Shown here one piece after another: positions 43,940 through 55,756 of a stretch of 64,000 nt of DNA. The translations under genes and the position numbers were made by a program. The notes beneath the pieces are model-generated. The model was given only the letters and a program-made list of their open reading frames with translations. It was not told the origin of the DNA and did not search any database. The stretch is from NCBI GenBank assembly GCA_001584585.1, contig LSYV01000008.1, positions 1,896,429-1,960,428 on the forward strand, read 5' to 3'. Origin of the DNA: Gonium pectorale. Lineage: Eukaryota > Chlorophyta > Chlorophyceae > Chlamydomonadales > Volvocaceae. How positions within the stretch are numbered: the stretch's first letter is position 1; every line of letters starts with the position of its first letter.

Positions 43940-46900
43940 ATGCTATCAAGGCTGGCTAGAACCGACGCGCCCTGGATTCACTCGTACAATTCCGGGTTTT
44001 TAGACCCACTCACCCACAATAAAGTTACAGAAGCCGATGCTCAGTCACTATACTGCGAGGCGAACAACATGGAGAGCGATTACTGCCCAGGAGACGTGCC
44101 GACGCTCCAGACCGATATTGAGGAGCAGGTAGCCTCTCTTCTGCAATGTGAATCGACTCTAAAGGCACTGCGCAGTGTCAGCCGCGAATGGAGGACCCGG
44201 GTGTCACATAGGCTGACACATTTGAGGTTGCGGGCTGGCCAGCGAGACGCGGAACTGGACCTGGCCTTGCTGTCCGAAAGGTGGGTGCTCAGGAATGGCT
44301 CAAACGGGTGTGCCTCGGGTCTTTGGTGGGTAGCATTGTGGGCGTTCGGCGGTTCGGTGGGTCCTGGGTCGGTCCTGATATGAGACTCAAACCTCCTGTA
44401 CCATCCGCAGATTCCCACACGTGGAGGTTCTTGACCTGCGAAACGTCAGCGCGCTCGTGACCGACGATGCGCTGCGACCGCTCAGCTCTGCGATGACCTT
44501 CGCCAAGCTCCGCAGCCTCACGCTGGACGGCTCCAAGCAGCTATCCAACGACGGCCTGGCGCACGTAACCAACACAAGCATCAGGGCCCTGAGCCTGAGG
44601 CACTGCTCACAGGTGGGTCATCTGCGATGCCAACCGTCCGAGTCCAATCCACCCGTGATCGCTGAAGACAGCAACCAGCTTTCTCTGGTAGCACTTTTCT
44701 GTCCATCTTTAAGTCGATCAAGCGTCGTCCCCGGTCAGTCCGACAGCTCGCAGTCCGACAGCCCGAGTAGGCGGATCCAGAAACTCGCAGACGTGGCTTC
44801 CCGTTTCCTACTTTCGGTGTCTCGAGAAGCCGTCAAGAGCCCGGCCAGCCCGCAAACCCCAACCCCCACCTGACCACCCCTCCTCACACATGCACACCCC
44901 GATCCCTCGGCTTCGCTTCTGCCCACCCTTGTTCACTCTTCCCCTCCATCCCGGATTTCCCGACCCCTGAAACAGATCACGCTGGACGGGCTCCAGGCGC
45001 TATCGCGCCTGCCCCACCTCACCGCACTCAACATCGCCGGCATCAAACTGGCGCCGGCAGCCGGCGCCGCCGCCCAAGGCGCGCCCGACGCCAACGCCCC
45101 CGCACCGGCGCCGCAGCCCCAGCAGCAGCCCCTCCCCCAGCACGCTGCGTTTCCTTATGAGCATGCGCCGCCCGTGCACGGGAACCCAGGCGGTGCCCCC
45201 GATTCCAGCCTATCCTTGCAGCCCATGCTGGGGAGGCTGGAGAGCCTGGTTGTCGGTGACCCCATGGCTCTGTCCTTTGTGTCGGACCGGCTGCTTGTGG
45301 AGCTTCTGGTGGCAGTGGCGGGCCCCAGCCCCGACCCGGGCTCGGGGCGACCTGCAGGTGTCTCGATGCGGCTGACGTCTCTGGACCTCAGCGGCTGCAT
45401 TGACCTGACGGACTGGGGTGAGGTCGGCGGGTGCGCGGGAACGTGTGCAGCCTGCGGGGTGCAACCGGGCGCTATGGAGGTGCCACTGGTTTACTTCAAA
45501 TGCGCTGGGAGGGACCCTGTCCACTCCACAGCTGTGCCTGGTCCCACCGCGGCCCCGTCCGCTTGAGCTGCCGTGCTCCCCGTCTCTTTCGCACTTCTAC
45601 GGTGCCCCAATCCTGTATGTCCCCGTTCTAGCCTGTTTCAAACCTGCCCTTCTGCCGCCCCGCCCCCTCTGCAGCCGTGCACGAGGTGGCCTCCGCGCTG
45701 CCCGCCCTCACGTCGCTCAGCCTGCAGTCCTGCGTGCGCCTCACCAACGCCAGCCTGTTGGAGCTGCCGCGCCTGCGCGGCCTGCGCGCCCTAAACCTGC
45801 GCGGCTGCCTGCAGCTGACCGACGACGGCCTGGCCACCGGGCTTTCGGGCCTGGGCCGCCTGCAGGACCTCAACCTGCAGTGCTGCACCGCCATCACCGG
45901 TGGGCACCGATCAGGGGCGGCCGGGAGGGGAGGGGAGGAGAGCATGTGGCATGCCTTAGCACCGTAAGGGGGTCGGACTCATGGTCGGTACTTCAATGGA
46001 GCACTTAATCGCCAACTTGAGAGACTGCACACCGCATTCTTTGATGGCGTAACTCCTGTTTTTGGTGTCGCGGCCGAAGCGGCTGCCATGGCCGCCGCAG
46101 CCGTGCCCTCCCCGCGCAGCCGTGCAGCCCGCACGCCGATCAGGCCGACTCGACCCGACCCTCGCCCTGCAGCTCATACCCGGCCCCCACCCCGCCACCC
46201 GCACACCTTCCCCGCAGGCGCCTGCCTGACCGCCCTGACGTCATGCACAGCGCTGGAGTCGCTCAACGTGTCGCACTGCTCCGCTTTCAACAGCCTGGAG
46301 CCGCTGCGCGGCCTGACGGGCCTGCAGCGCCTGGCCTTCTGCCACTGCGCCAAGCTGGGCCTGGCGCACGTCACCGCGCTCACCGCCCTCACACGCCTGA
46401 CGGAGGTCCGGGTGAGTCCCAAACAGGGCACCAAAGATTGCACCAAGCCCACTGGCTGGCTGCGGCTGCCGTGCCGCGGACCCTATCGGCCCAGGTCCCG
46501 CGGGTCCCCGCGGCCGGTGGGTGGGCGGGAGTGGTAGTAGCGGTTTAGCAGTAGCGGACTCTGGCATGGCCGTTACATACGCCTGCGCCTTGCTTCCCCT
46601 GAAGCTTATGCCCTGCTCCGTTGCCCTGTACGCAGGCGAGCCATCTGCGCAGTCTGGCGCCCGCGAGTGCCGGCCCCGCCGCCCACATGTCCACCTTGGC
46701 CGCGCTGGCGGGCCTGCAGGCGCTGGACCTCTCCTACTTCAGCCACCCGGGCGGCGTGCCCGCCGGCCTGCTGGACGCAGTCGCCTCGCTCACCCGCCTC
46801 ACCCGCCTCTGCCTCGCCGGCTGCGGTGGCAGCAGCGGCTCCAGCAGCGGCGGCGCTGGGCCAGCGGCGCTGGCGCCAGCGCCAGCGCCGGCCAGCGGTC

Positions 46901-49055
46901 AGGCTGACGCTGGCGCCCAGGCCGGCGGCCTGAGCTTCCTGGGCGAGCTCCGGCGGCTGGAGGAGCTGGACCTGGGTGCCTGGCAGGAGGTGGACCCGCA
47001 GGAACTGTCCCGCCTGGCGGGCGCCACGGCCCTGCGGCGGCTGGTGGTGTCGCGGCTGGGCAACCGTCACGCACAGGCGTGCTTCGACGGCTGCGACTGC
47101 CACCACCGCGACTCGCCCGCCGCCAGCCCCTGCTCCAGCACCGGCAGTAGCGCCGCCTCTAGCTCCGCAACCAGCCCGTGCAAGGCGGCGCCGCACGAGC
47201 AGCAACAGCAGCAGCAGCAGCAGCCCGTTAAATCCGCCGCTGCTGCGGCGGCGACGGCCGCGATTGCGCGCGCCGCGGGATCCGACGCATCGTGCTGTGC
47301 GGGTGCCGGCAGCAGCAACGAGGGGTGCGACCAACCGGCTACCGCGCGCTATGCCCCCGCCCCCGCTCCGACGTCGGCGTCGCCGGCGGGTGCAACCTCT
47401 TGTTCCTTGTTATCATTGAAGGCATCTTCCGGCACGCCGGGGACGCCCGCGCTGGACGCCCTGGCCCGCAAGATGGCGGCCGTCGGCATCTCGTGCGGCT
47501 GCGGCCGCGGCTGTGCCACCGCCGGCTCAACGGCCTGCGCAGCGGTGGCCGTGGCGGCAGCTGCCGCGGCTTCAGCCCTTGCAGCGGCGACACCGGCAGC
47601 GGCTCCCGCAGCTGCCGGATTGGTTCCCCATGGCGTTGCCGCTGCGGCGTCACCCCGACCCTCTGATCCCCTCGATGCGGTGCTGGCCAGGCTGCCGCCC
47701 ATTGCGGCGCCGCAGCCGGCCCTCAATGACCACGACGAGGCTGCACCTGTCGCGGGCCGCGGGCCGTTTGCGCCCGCCGACGCGGAATCGCCACCGCCGC
47801 AGCCATCCACGCCTCCCCTGGCGCTGCCCGCGGCGTCCTCCTCTGGCGCAGCCCCCTCTGGACCGTCGTCGCCATCACGCAGCGGGAGTGTCGACGCGGG
47901 AGCAGTCACAGGTGCTGTCGCCGTGCCCGCAGCTGCCGTTGGGCTGCCGCCGCTGGCCCTCTCGCCACGGCGTGGCCTGGACGGCGCACTCGCGCACCTG
48001 ACCGGTCTGACGGCTCTGACCGAGATTCACTTGGAAGGTGGGCCGCTGGGGTGGTGACGGGCTTGGCTGTTGTGGGCTTGGCGGCGGGCCGCTAACGGCT
48101 GGTCGGTGGCGGGCGGGGGTGGGGGGAATGGGCAGCACGTACTTTCCCACGCTGTTTAGGAACTGAGGCTGTTCTGTTGACAGCAAAGACTGGAGGCAGC
48201 AACTGGTTCTGCTCCCGCCTGCCCAACGAACTGATGCACCATCTAGCCAACCCTTCTGATTTGTTGACTCATTTTACCGGCCGACAACGACACTCCCGCA
48301 GCGTGCAACCACATGACGGATGTGGGCGTCTCCCGGCTGGCCCTGCTGCCGCGGTTGGAGCTGCTGGACCTAGGCGGCTGTGGCCGCATCACGGGCCGCA
48401 CCCTGGACGTCTTCGCGACCCACGGGTCTCTGCAGACGCTGCTGCTCGCCAATTGCGTCAACCTCACGGACGCCGGCCTGGCGGCAGCCTCGCGCGTGCC
48501 GTCGCTGCGCATAGTAGACGTCAGCGGCTGTGGCCGCGTGGGCGACGAGGGCGCAATTACCCTCGGGTCGCTCAGCCGCCTGACGCGCCTCTCGCTGCGC
48601 GGCAACGCCAAGTGCACTGACAGGTGCGGCATGCCTCTGTACTTTGCGACCCCGCCCTTGCGACTCGGGCGCACCATGTGGAGGTCTTGGCCCCTCCTGA
48701 GCTGGGCTGAAGGACTTCCGATGTGCCGAGTGCCGTGCCCACCTTGGGACCGTTGCCAGACCCCTTCCGCCCTCCGCCAACACCCCGCATCCCGCGCAGG
48801 ACCGTTGAGGCGCTGGCTAGCCTGCCCTCGCTGCAGTGGCTGACAGTCTCGCTGTGCGGCTCCGTCACCGACGCCTCGCTGCGCCTGCTGGGCGGCCAGC
48901 GCGCCGCCTCCCCAGCCGCCGGCGACGTCGCGCCCGCGTGCCGCAGCCTCACCTGGCTGGACGTGAGCCACTGCTGGCGACTCAGCCGGGCCGCCGTGCG
49001 CCAGCTGGAGGCAGCGCGGCCGCAGCTCAAGGTGATCTTTAGCGGCCGGAACTGA
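43940..49055 (+). CDS. F-box-like/leucine-rich-repeat protein (AMN1/FBXL type)
   Basis: Eight exons, 43940-44280, 44411-44612, 44976-45417, 45675-45899, 46218-46411, 46636-48037, 48302-48623, 48800-49055, encode 1127 aa in continuous phase. Near residue 60 an F-box-like helix precedes the repeats (IEEQVASLLQCESTLKALRS then VSREWRTRV). The rest is mainly cysteine-containing LRRs: LTSLDLSGCIDLTD, LRALNLRGCLQLTDDGL, LQDLNLQCCTAIT, LESLNVSHC, LELLDLGGCGRITGRTL, LRIVDVSGCGRVGDEGA, LTWLDVSHCWRLSR. Exon 6 is 1402 nt and carries a low-complexity Ala/Ser/Pro/Gln insert of roughly 300 residues between repeats. FBXL proteins act as substrate receptors of SCF ubiquitin ligases; the F-box here is weak, so a purely structural LRR role is possible. 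Confidence 0.87.
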
Positions 49056-50817
49056 GGCAGGCACGCTGCGCGTTTGCGAGCCGTTGAGCTGCACCGCGCG
49101 GGCCGATGGCCGCGGCGACAGCTCGGCGTTGCCCTGGATGGGCGGCTTCCCAGGCTGCGTTGATTTGTATCGTGACCAGGTGTGACGGCCTCTCGGAGCT
49201 GATGATTAGGATATGGTGATGCTCTTACCACGGAGGAGGACCGCCGGATGCGTCTTCGAACTGCGATCACTCCCACACCTGTACACCTTACACGTATTGC
49301 GGACACGCACAGCCATTATGACGGCACAAAGGAAAGCGCGCAACTGCGCTATTGTAGCACTCGTATGCGCGCGGTGGGCAATAGAGGTATGGAGCGGCCT
49401 CCCGCTGCTGGCCACGGACGAGAAAGCCCCTGCGGCGGCCCCCCACGTGAGGCGCTTGTACACTATGGCCGGTAGCCGGTTTATTGTAGCCCTGAGGGCG
49501 ATAGTTCACCAAGTAGCAGCCCTGGAGGGGCGTTTAGAACTTAGCTCCTGCACAAATTGTGTGGGCCGTTAGCTGCGCTGAGCTCCATGTTCAAAGCGCT
49601 CAGCGTTGACACTAGGTACCTATGCACTTGCTTCTGGACGGCCTGGTTCTCCATGCACGGCTTGTGCTTCTGGCTGGCTGGCATTTTGTCTGACTGGCGC
49701 CCTCTCCACGTCTGCAGTATCTCACCCACTCCACAGTGAGATGATGTAGGCAGTGTGTGCCTTGTTGGATGTGACCTGTCGATGTTGCTGTATTTGGGGC
49801 GGGGCACGCGTACATCGGGCCAATATCTTAATGGCCAGACCCTGGTCCGCTGCAGAAGGTCACGTGAGACAGCGAGGTGTGAGGTGACGTTGCAGCTGTC
49901 CTGCAGCAAGCCAAGCTAAATGGGATCTGCCGTGCCCGTGCCGTGCGTGTTCTGCCGTTCCTCACGTGGGCTTTCGTGATATTTGGCAACAATACCCCAC
50001 CTGCCGCGATACCCAATGCATTCGTGGGCCAATAAATGTGTCTGCTTGGACGGTGATCTTCTGCTTGCACGGTAGCGACGCCTAGTACGCTGTCTGTGTC
50101 ATGCAAATGACAACCTATTGCGCCTTCGATGGCGGCCCGTGAGTGGCAACGCACGGCTTGACATGGAAGTATATATATATTATGGTGCATAATGACGCCT
50201 GTAATATATCTCGGACGACAATGTCGTCAGATGAGCACTGCCAACGTTACCCGTCACAAACTCAGACACGTACGTGAACTGCGCGCGTAGGCAGCGAAGG
50301 ATTGCTAGGTGCGTGTCGGACTGTGAGCTTCACCTCCTGCACCTTCACCGCAACCCACGGAACAGTGCCTCTCGACGGCACAGTCAGCTCGTACAGCAAT
50401 TCACCTCCTGCCCTGTCTGCAAATCTGATCCTCATCGACGTCCCTGCATGCCTCGCGTCCAGACCCTCCCGACGTGGAACAGCTCTGTTCCATAGCTCGC
50501 CCACCCACGCGCCCACGCCCGGGGCCCATCCACATCCACTTCCAGAGGCATGATCGCCGCTCCGCACAATCAGCGTAACAGATCCCTTCTGCGCCCCCTC
50601 TCAAACGATGCCGCAGCGCACTGATGCCTTCTTCGCATCCCCCGTGCGGGGCCTCGCCCTGCGGCTGTCGACACGGCGCGTCGCTTGCCTGCCCGCCGGT
50701 CCTGTTCCCTTCCGGCGTTCCCGCTTCGTATCAGGCGCGCGCCCGCCCGCCCGCGCTGTCCCCTTCCGCACGCTTCGGTTGTGTCCTCTCACCCGCCTCG
50801 CAGCTTCCGCCCACCAG
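49056..50817. other. Convergent intergenic region, about 1.8 kb
   Basis: It lies between the ends of the LRR gene (+) and the DDAH gene (-). An AT-rich patch occurs near 50169-50215 with a TGTAA at 50201. A minus-strand stretch at 50265-50435 has coding character (see the separate entry). Nothing else is recognised. Confidence 0.4.
50262..50567 (-). CDS. Possible small ORF or orphan exon, unknown
   Basis: The minus-strand frame reads MRIRFADRAGGELLYELTVP, then SRGTVPWVAVKVQEVKLTVR, with a β-strand-like alternation and a stop at 50262. An ATG lies at about 50435; the frame is open upstream to 50567, where only a GTG is available. No family is recognised. It could be a tiny gene, a terminal exon of an unseen transcript, or chance. 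Confidence 0.2.
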   Translation of the reverse strand: MRSGDHASGSGCGWAPGVGAWVGELWNRAVPRREGLDARHAGTSMRIRFADRAGGELLYELTVPSRGTVPWVAVKVQEVKLTVRHAPSNPSLPTRAVHVRV

Positions 50818-52465
50818 CTACCGTGCGCTGCTACTGCGCTGCTGCTGCTGCTTGTCGGGCGCCTCGAACAGTATGCTGCAGCACGTCAGCGCGCCATCAG
50901 CCTTTGCGAGCTCGCCCATGCATAGGGTGTGCAGCTCCATGCCGCGCGCCTCGCACAGCCGCCGCAGGATGGCTTCGCTGGCGGGCTTGCCCGCCTGCAT
51001 GACGCAGTGGCGCCCAATGCTGAGCACGTTTGCAGCAATCGCATCCGGCAGGAACTCGAGTTCTAGTTTCCCCGCCAGCTCCGGGACCGCCCGGATCTGG
51101 TCTGCCAGCGCGCGCCCCACGGGGGTGTCCGCGACCAGCAGCGTGTGCGGGTCCTGCGGGCGGGGCGCGCGGCACGCGGGCGCCGCCTGTGACAGCAGGT
51201 ACAGACATCGTACAAGGTTTACTTAGCGCTTCCAACGGCCGCCTTCTGCGACCGGCCTATGGCGTGAAAGACCAACAGCAGGTCTTGCATGCGGTCGGCA
51301 TGGCGAGGGCGGTTTCCAAAGGCTGGGCAATCCTCGCTCATTGAGCACCGGGCAGCCGTGCTTCGGGCTTCTGCTGAAGGAAGTTAGCAGTTCGGGTACA
51401 CCGCGATCAGCACAAGCGCTCCGGGCAGGGCTGCACGCCCTTGCCCAGTAATCCTCCGCATCCCAGCGCCGCCCGTGAGCCCTTCTCCTACCCTACCCGC
51501 CTCAGGATCCTCCTTAACGTTACACCGAACATCTACCCGATTGCCCTGCCTCAAGCCCTCATGTTAACCATCGCCTCTCCCAACCCACCAGGCCTCCCAT
51601 TCCCATGCGTTCCCACCCAACTCTTTCCCGAACATCCCATAGAAGCCCCTCGTCCCCATAAAAGCCTCTCCCCCTTCGCCCCGACCCACCAGCGCCGACA
51701 GCACGCTCTTGAAGTGCAGAGTGCTAGCACCCGCGCCCGCGGCTGCGGTGGCGGCGCCCACGGAGAAGGCGAACACGGGCGGGCCGCCCGCCTCCGCCAG
51801 CAGCGTCCGCAGCTGTGCCACCGCCTCTTCGTTCGTCCGTTTGCTGGTACCCACCAGGACAGCCCAGGGCAGGATCTGAACGTCGCCCCCGTCCAGGGTG
51901 GCGGGGGCCGCCAGCGCGTCAACTCGCTCGAAGCCCAGGCAACGGAGCTCGTCGGCCACGGGTCCGGGCTCCGGCTGCCGGCTTGGAGCCCCTGCGCGGT
52001 GGCGAGGGACCACGAGCACGATGAATGGGTGGGCCCGGTTGGCCGCCCGGCTGCCAGCTGGTATGTCCGAGGCCGAAAGGGCACGGATTGGAAGGGGTGG
52101 CTCTAGCTGCCGGTTGCATTAAGAGGGGAGAGCGGCCAGGGGCGACTGGCGCGGGCTGCCAGCGTGTTCCTTCAGGATCTTGTAGCCTACGTACCCGGCC
52201 GCGTGATAACCACATGGCTCGAGTTGATGACCAGGGCAGTGTCCTCAATGAATACGCAGTCTGGGCACGAGTTGTCAGCTGGAATCTCGACAACTTGCGC
52301 CACCAGCCGCTTCAAAAGCGCATTATATTCATCGTGCTGTGAGCTCGCGACGCTTACGCTAATAGCTTCCGGAGGGGGCTCAAGAGCGAGCGCGTCTTGA
52401 AAAGTTTCTGCCAGTTCACGGACAAGCGCACATGTCACTTTGAATTGGGAACTCATTTTCTGCAT
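50818..52465 (-). CDS. DDAH: Dimethylarginine dimethylaminohydrolase (DDAH)-type amidinohydrolase
   Basis: Three minus-strand exons, 52465-52195, 51991-51690, 51153-50818, encode 302 aa in phase. The joined protein has the DDAH order: CVFIEDTALVINSSHVVITRPG, then APSRQPEP, TLDGGDVQILPWAVLVGTS, KRTNEEAV, STLHFKSVLSAL (His183), AANVLSIG and ADGALTCCSILFE with the catalytic-type Cys282 (first Cys of the pair, as in mammalian DDAH). The DGGD substrate-binding motif and the catalytic His and Cys are present. DDAH hydrolyses asymmetric dimethylarginine or monomethylarginine to citrulline and methylamines; other members of the superfamily act on arginine or related guanidino compounds, so the exact substrate is inferred. 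ATG 52465 is chosen; ATG 52456 would remove three residues. The tail QQQQRSSS is an extension. No targeting peptide is apparent. Confidence 0.9.
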
Positions 52466-55400
52466 GTCAGCAACTACTCCTGGTGACCCTCGTCAGCCCG
52501 TCTGTGCAACCACCTCAATCGCTCGGACGCCCTTTCTCCCGGCACGGGGGAAACCTTCCCTCTCAAGCCGAGCATCGCTCCTGGTCTCACGATGTCAAGT
52601 GACTTTAGTCTGTCCACGAGCGCGGCATCGGGTGCTATTAGGGCTTGCAACTGCCTCAACCGCTCGCCTGCACCGGCAAGTATTATTCCCAAGAGCCTGG
52701 CGCATAATGACGCTCAAGTTCTCACTCTTACTCTTTGTGTCATCTGTCATGTGCCGGCTATGGTTCAATCCACGGGCGGCACTTGGGTACGCGAATGTCT
52801 TTGCGCACGGAAAGTGCTCGCTTGAACTTACCGTTACAAGTTACCCCCATCCATGTCGGAGCGTGAGACATGGAGCCCTTCCTCCATACATGATGTCCGC
52901 CAGCTCATCAGCGCATGCTGACGGGCTGGCCAACAGCCGCACAGGGCAGACAATCCAGATATAATAGGTTCCGTGACGCGGTGCTTTCCGTGGTTTCAGT
53001 TAGCTCACAGGGTTGCCCTGGGTTTAGCAGGCCGTGTCCGTTGGTAGTCGGCGCGCACTGCATCTGTCTTCATCGTCACCTGTCTTGCCGTGATATGTGG
53101 ACCTCAGAGCTCAGGGTTGTCTAATTCTCGCCTTATTGCCCTTATTGCCAGGCCGCTATCGCGCTGTTCGGCGCTCCGGGTTGGCGGGGAACGGGTCTCG
53201 TAGCCGCTGGCCGCCGACGGACAGATGACAAGGGTGGCAGAGTCGACGGTAGCCATGCCAGGTACCATAACCGCTGACCCCTCAGGGACGGGAGGACCCG
53301 TTTGCTCAATGCCATTGCCCGCCATGCCTTGTACCAAGTCGCCCTCACCGGTAATGTCGCGCAATGTTGCCCTTCGATGCACATGTTCGTACGTAGAGGT
53401 GGCTACCGTTCTCTCTGCAGCTTTCTCTGGCTGAAAGTAGGGCGTCAACGACCAAGGGGCTAGCACTGAGCACTAGTGGGAGGCCCGGTAGTCTGCGGTT
53501 GGTCGCATGCAGCACGTGCAGCACTAGGCAGCACATGCCTCCGCGCGCCGCGCGCAGAGAGGCCTCTCTGCGGCATTGCAACTTTGCAAGCCGTCGCCCG
53601 CACCCGCGCGTCGCCCCTCATGTAGTTCCTGCATTACCGTCCACGCTTCGGCGCAGCCGTCAGTGCCGCGGCCCCGGACTGGCAACCAGGCTGCTCCGTC
53701 AGCCGACCGAGTCACTGACTCACCGGGGCCCCGTCCGATAGCAACGCCCACGAGGGATTTTGAACCAAATGACCGGGCTTTGGTGCGACACGAAGGAAGC
53801 GTGTTAGGGTGTGGATCAAGACACGGTGCAGCGGGCCCGACACGCACGCCCCTCCGGCCCGACATCATGAAGCCAGTGCAGGCCAGCCCCAACCGACGAC
53901 TGACATGGATGTGCACGGTTGATAGGAGGTTGTGACAACCTTTAATGCACCCGTTGTGCAATCCCTGGATTGTGTGGGAGAGCGAGCGACACACAGGGCT
54001 GGAATAAATATGGGTTATGTTTTGGGGTCGGTTACAGGGATTACGAAGTGGTCGTATCCACCGGGTGGGGATTACTGGATGCCGCATTGGGAGCCGACTG
54101 GATTAGCCAACCAGCTTTGAATTCGTGACCGATGCACATCCCCTAGATTAGGTGGATTAGACCATATTTCACCCCTCCTGCGACGACGAGGCAGGTTTTC
54201 TCCCCTGGTTTTGTGCGTGTGGCTTGTAAAAAAGAGAACCAGAAACGGGGAAGGTAGCCTCTACGGACATACACACCCGAAGGTGTGATGTTTCCAGCAG
54301 GGCGCCGAGTACAGGGTATGCATGGCGGGCGAGGTATACGAGCAGACGGCCCCCCCCCCCGATGTGTTACCAGAATAGTTACCTGACTATAAGTAGAGGG
54401 TCCGGCAAGCGGTCGACGAAGGGGCAAGTCCATCGGCGGCCAGCGGTTACCATTCGCGGGTCGCCCAGCCCGCACCCCCGAACCACCGATCGGCGTAATA
54501 CAGATCTGGAATGGACGACAGAAACACGGAGTCAGGAACTGTCTGCGCTCGAAGCGGTCGCGGGCATGTGGACAATGTTGGCGCGCAGAAGCAGGCCATA
54601 GCATTCCCCTCCCCGTAGTTGGCCGCCGATGGACTGGCAGGAAAGAGAGGGGGGTAGTCCGCCCGGGCGGGTGGAGGGGCCCGGGTACGCACGGCAGCGG
54701 ATCCTTCGTGCACGGGCTCGGGGAAAGGGGAAACGGGAGCTCGCGGTGTGGCTGGGAATGCCGCCGCCCGCCCGAGACTCCATGCATCAAATGAACAACT
54801 ATGAGCCATGTTGCAATTGAATAGTGATCAGTTTCCTGAGAAAACGCGAGCCGCGAACGACGCAGAGCCTAGCTAGCAGCCCGAGCTGAAGAGGGACCAG
54901 TGACGCAGCCAATATTTTATGCACATATGTAGTCAGCAGTCAGGATGCGCACTGCACAACAATCGTACTATCCCGTTCAGTTTGTTGCAGAGTTTGTTAT
55001 ATGAATCTTGAATGGTATCATTGAAGCTTCATTCGTTTTTATATAATCAAAACAAGCAGCGTTTGACAAACGGTTCCTGCTGTTAAGCAGGCGCCTCCAC
55101 GTGACACAGTCGTCACTATAGTCTACCTGACGACTGCAATAATATTCGTCGTATCAGCTATTGACTGCTGTATCCCTGCGGACTGGTGCACTTGTGGCCA
55201 AGAAGGCAGCAGCGGCCAATCAAGCTGGTTCCTATCCAGTCTTGTTCATCAGCTCGCTCCGTTTTCCCTTTTGGTACGTTACGCATATCGATGCTTTTAT
55301 GAAGGCTTGCATAGCAGGGATGCATGGGCGGCTGGCACGGGCGGCTGGTACATGAAGGGCCTCAGAGGACTGTGAATTCACTACGGAACCAGGCTAGCTT

Positions 55401-55756
55401 GGACAAAAATGAGCAGGGCATCTCATGTGCTTAGGGACTGCAGAACATTAGTTTTTGCTCGGGAAGATGGATGGACCCAGCCGCAGCGCCAAGCTCCAAG
55501 CAACCTACACGCCATTGCTCTTAGGAACTTCTGCCCTGAGCCATGACCGGCCTGCTGGACGCAATTGACTTAGATAACCTGATCTTTCCTCATTTAACCC
55601 TGGCCTTCAGACTCCTGCGGCAAGGCCCGAGGCGAGGCCACGAGCGCCAACCACGTACTGCAACGTTCATGAAAAGTCGTTGGCAGCCTTCCAGCTACAT
55701 TTCATCTTGTCAGTAGCAAGTTGTGGCTCTAGCTTCTTACTTGTTCGTTGAGTACC
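52466..55756. other. Intergenic region, about 3.3 kb, between divergent DDAH and kinase genes
   Basis: It holds the promoters of both genes. Minus-strand stretches at 52590-52692 (GERLRQLQALIAPDAALVDR) and 53104-53466 have a coding look but no partner exons or family, so I do not annotate them as genes. A 21-nt string at 54228-54248 is identical to 28983-29003. Sequence from about 54900 to 55150 is markedly AT-richer than the rest of the window. Confidence 0.4.

Noticed and set aside
52474..52692. Helix-like minus-strand peptide upstream of DDAH
   Set aside because: I found no splice path into DDAH exon 1 that keeps frame, and no family.
53104..53466. 120-residue minus-strand open frame
   Set aside because: It has no family signal, exon boundaries or neighbouring partner exons.
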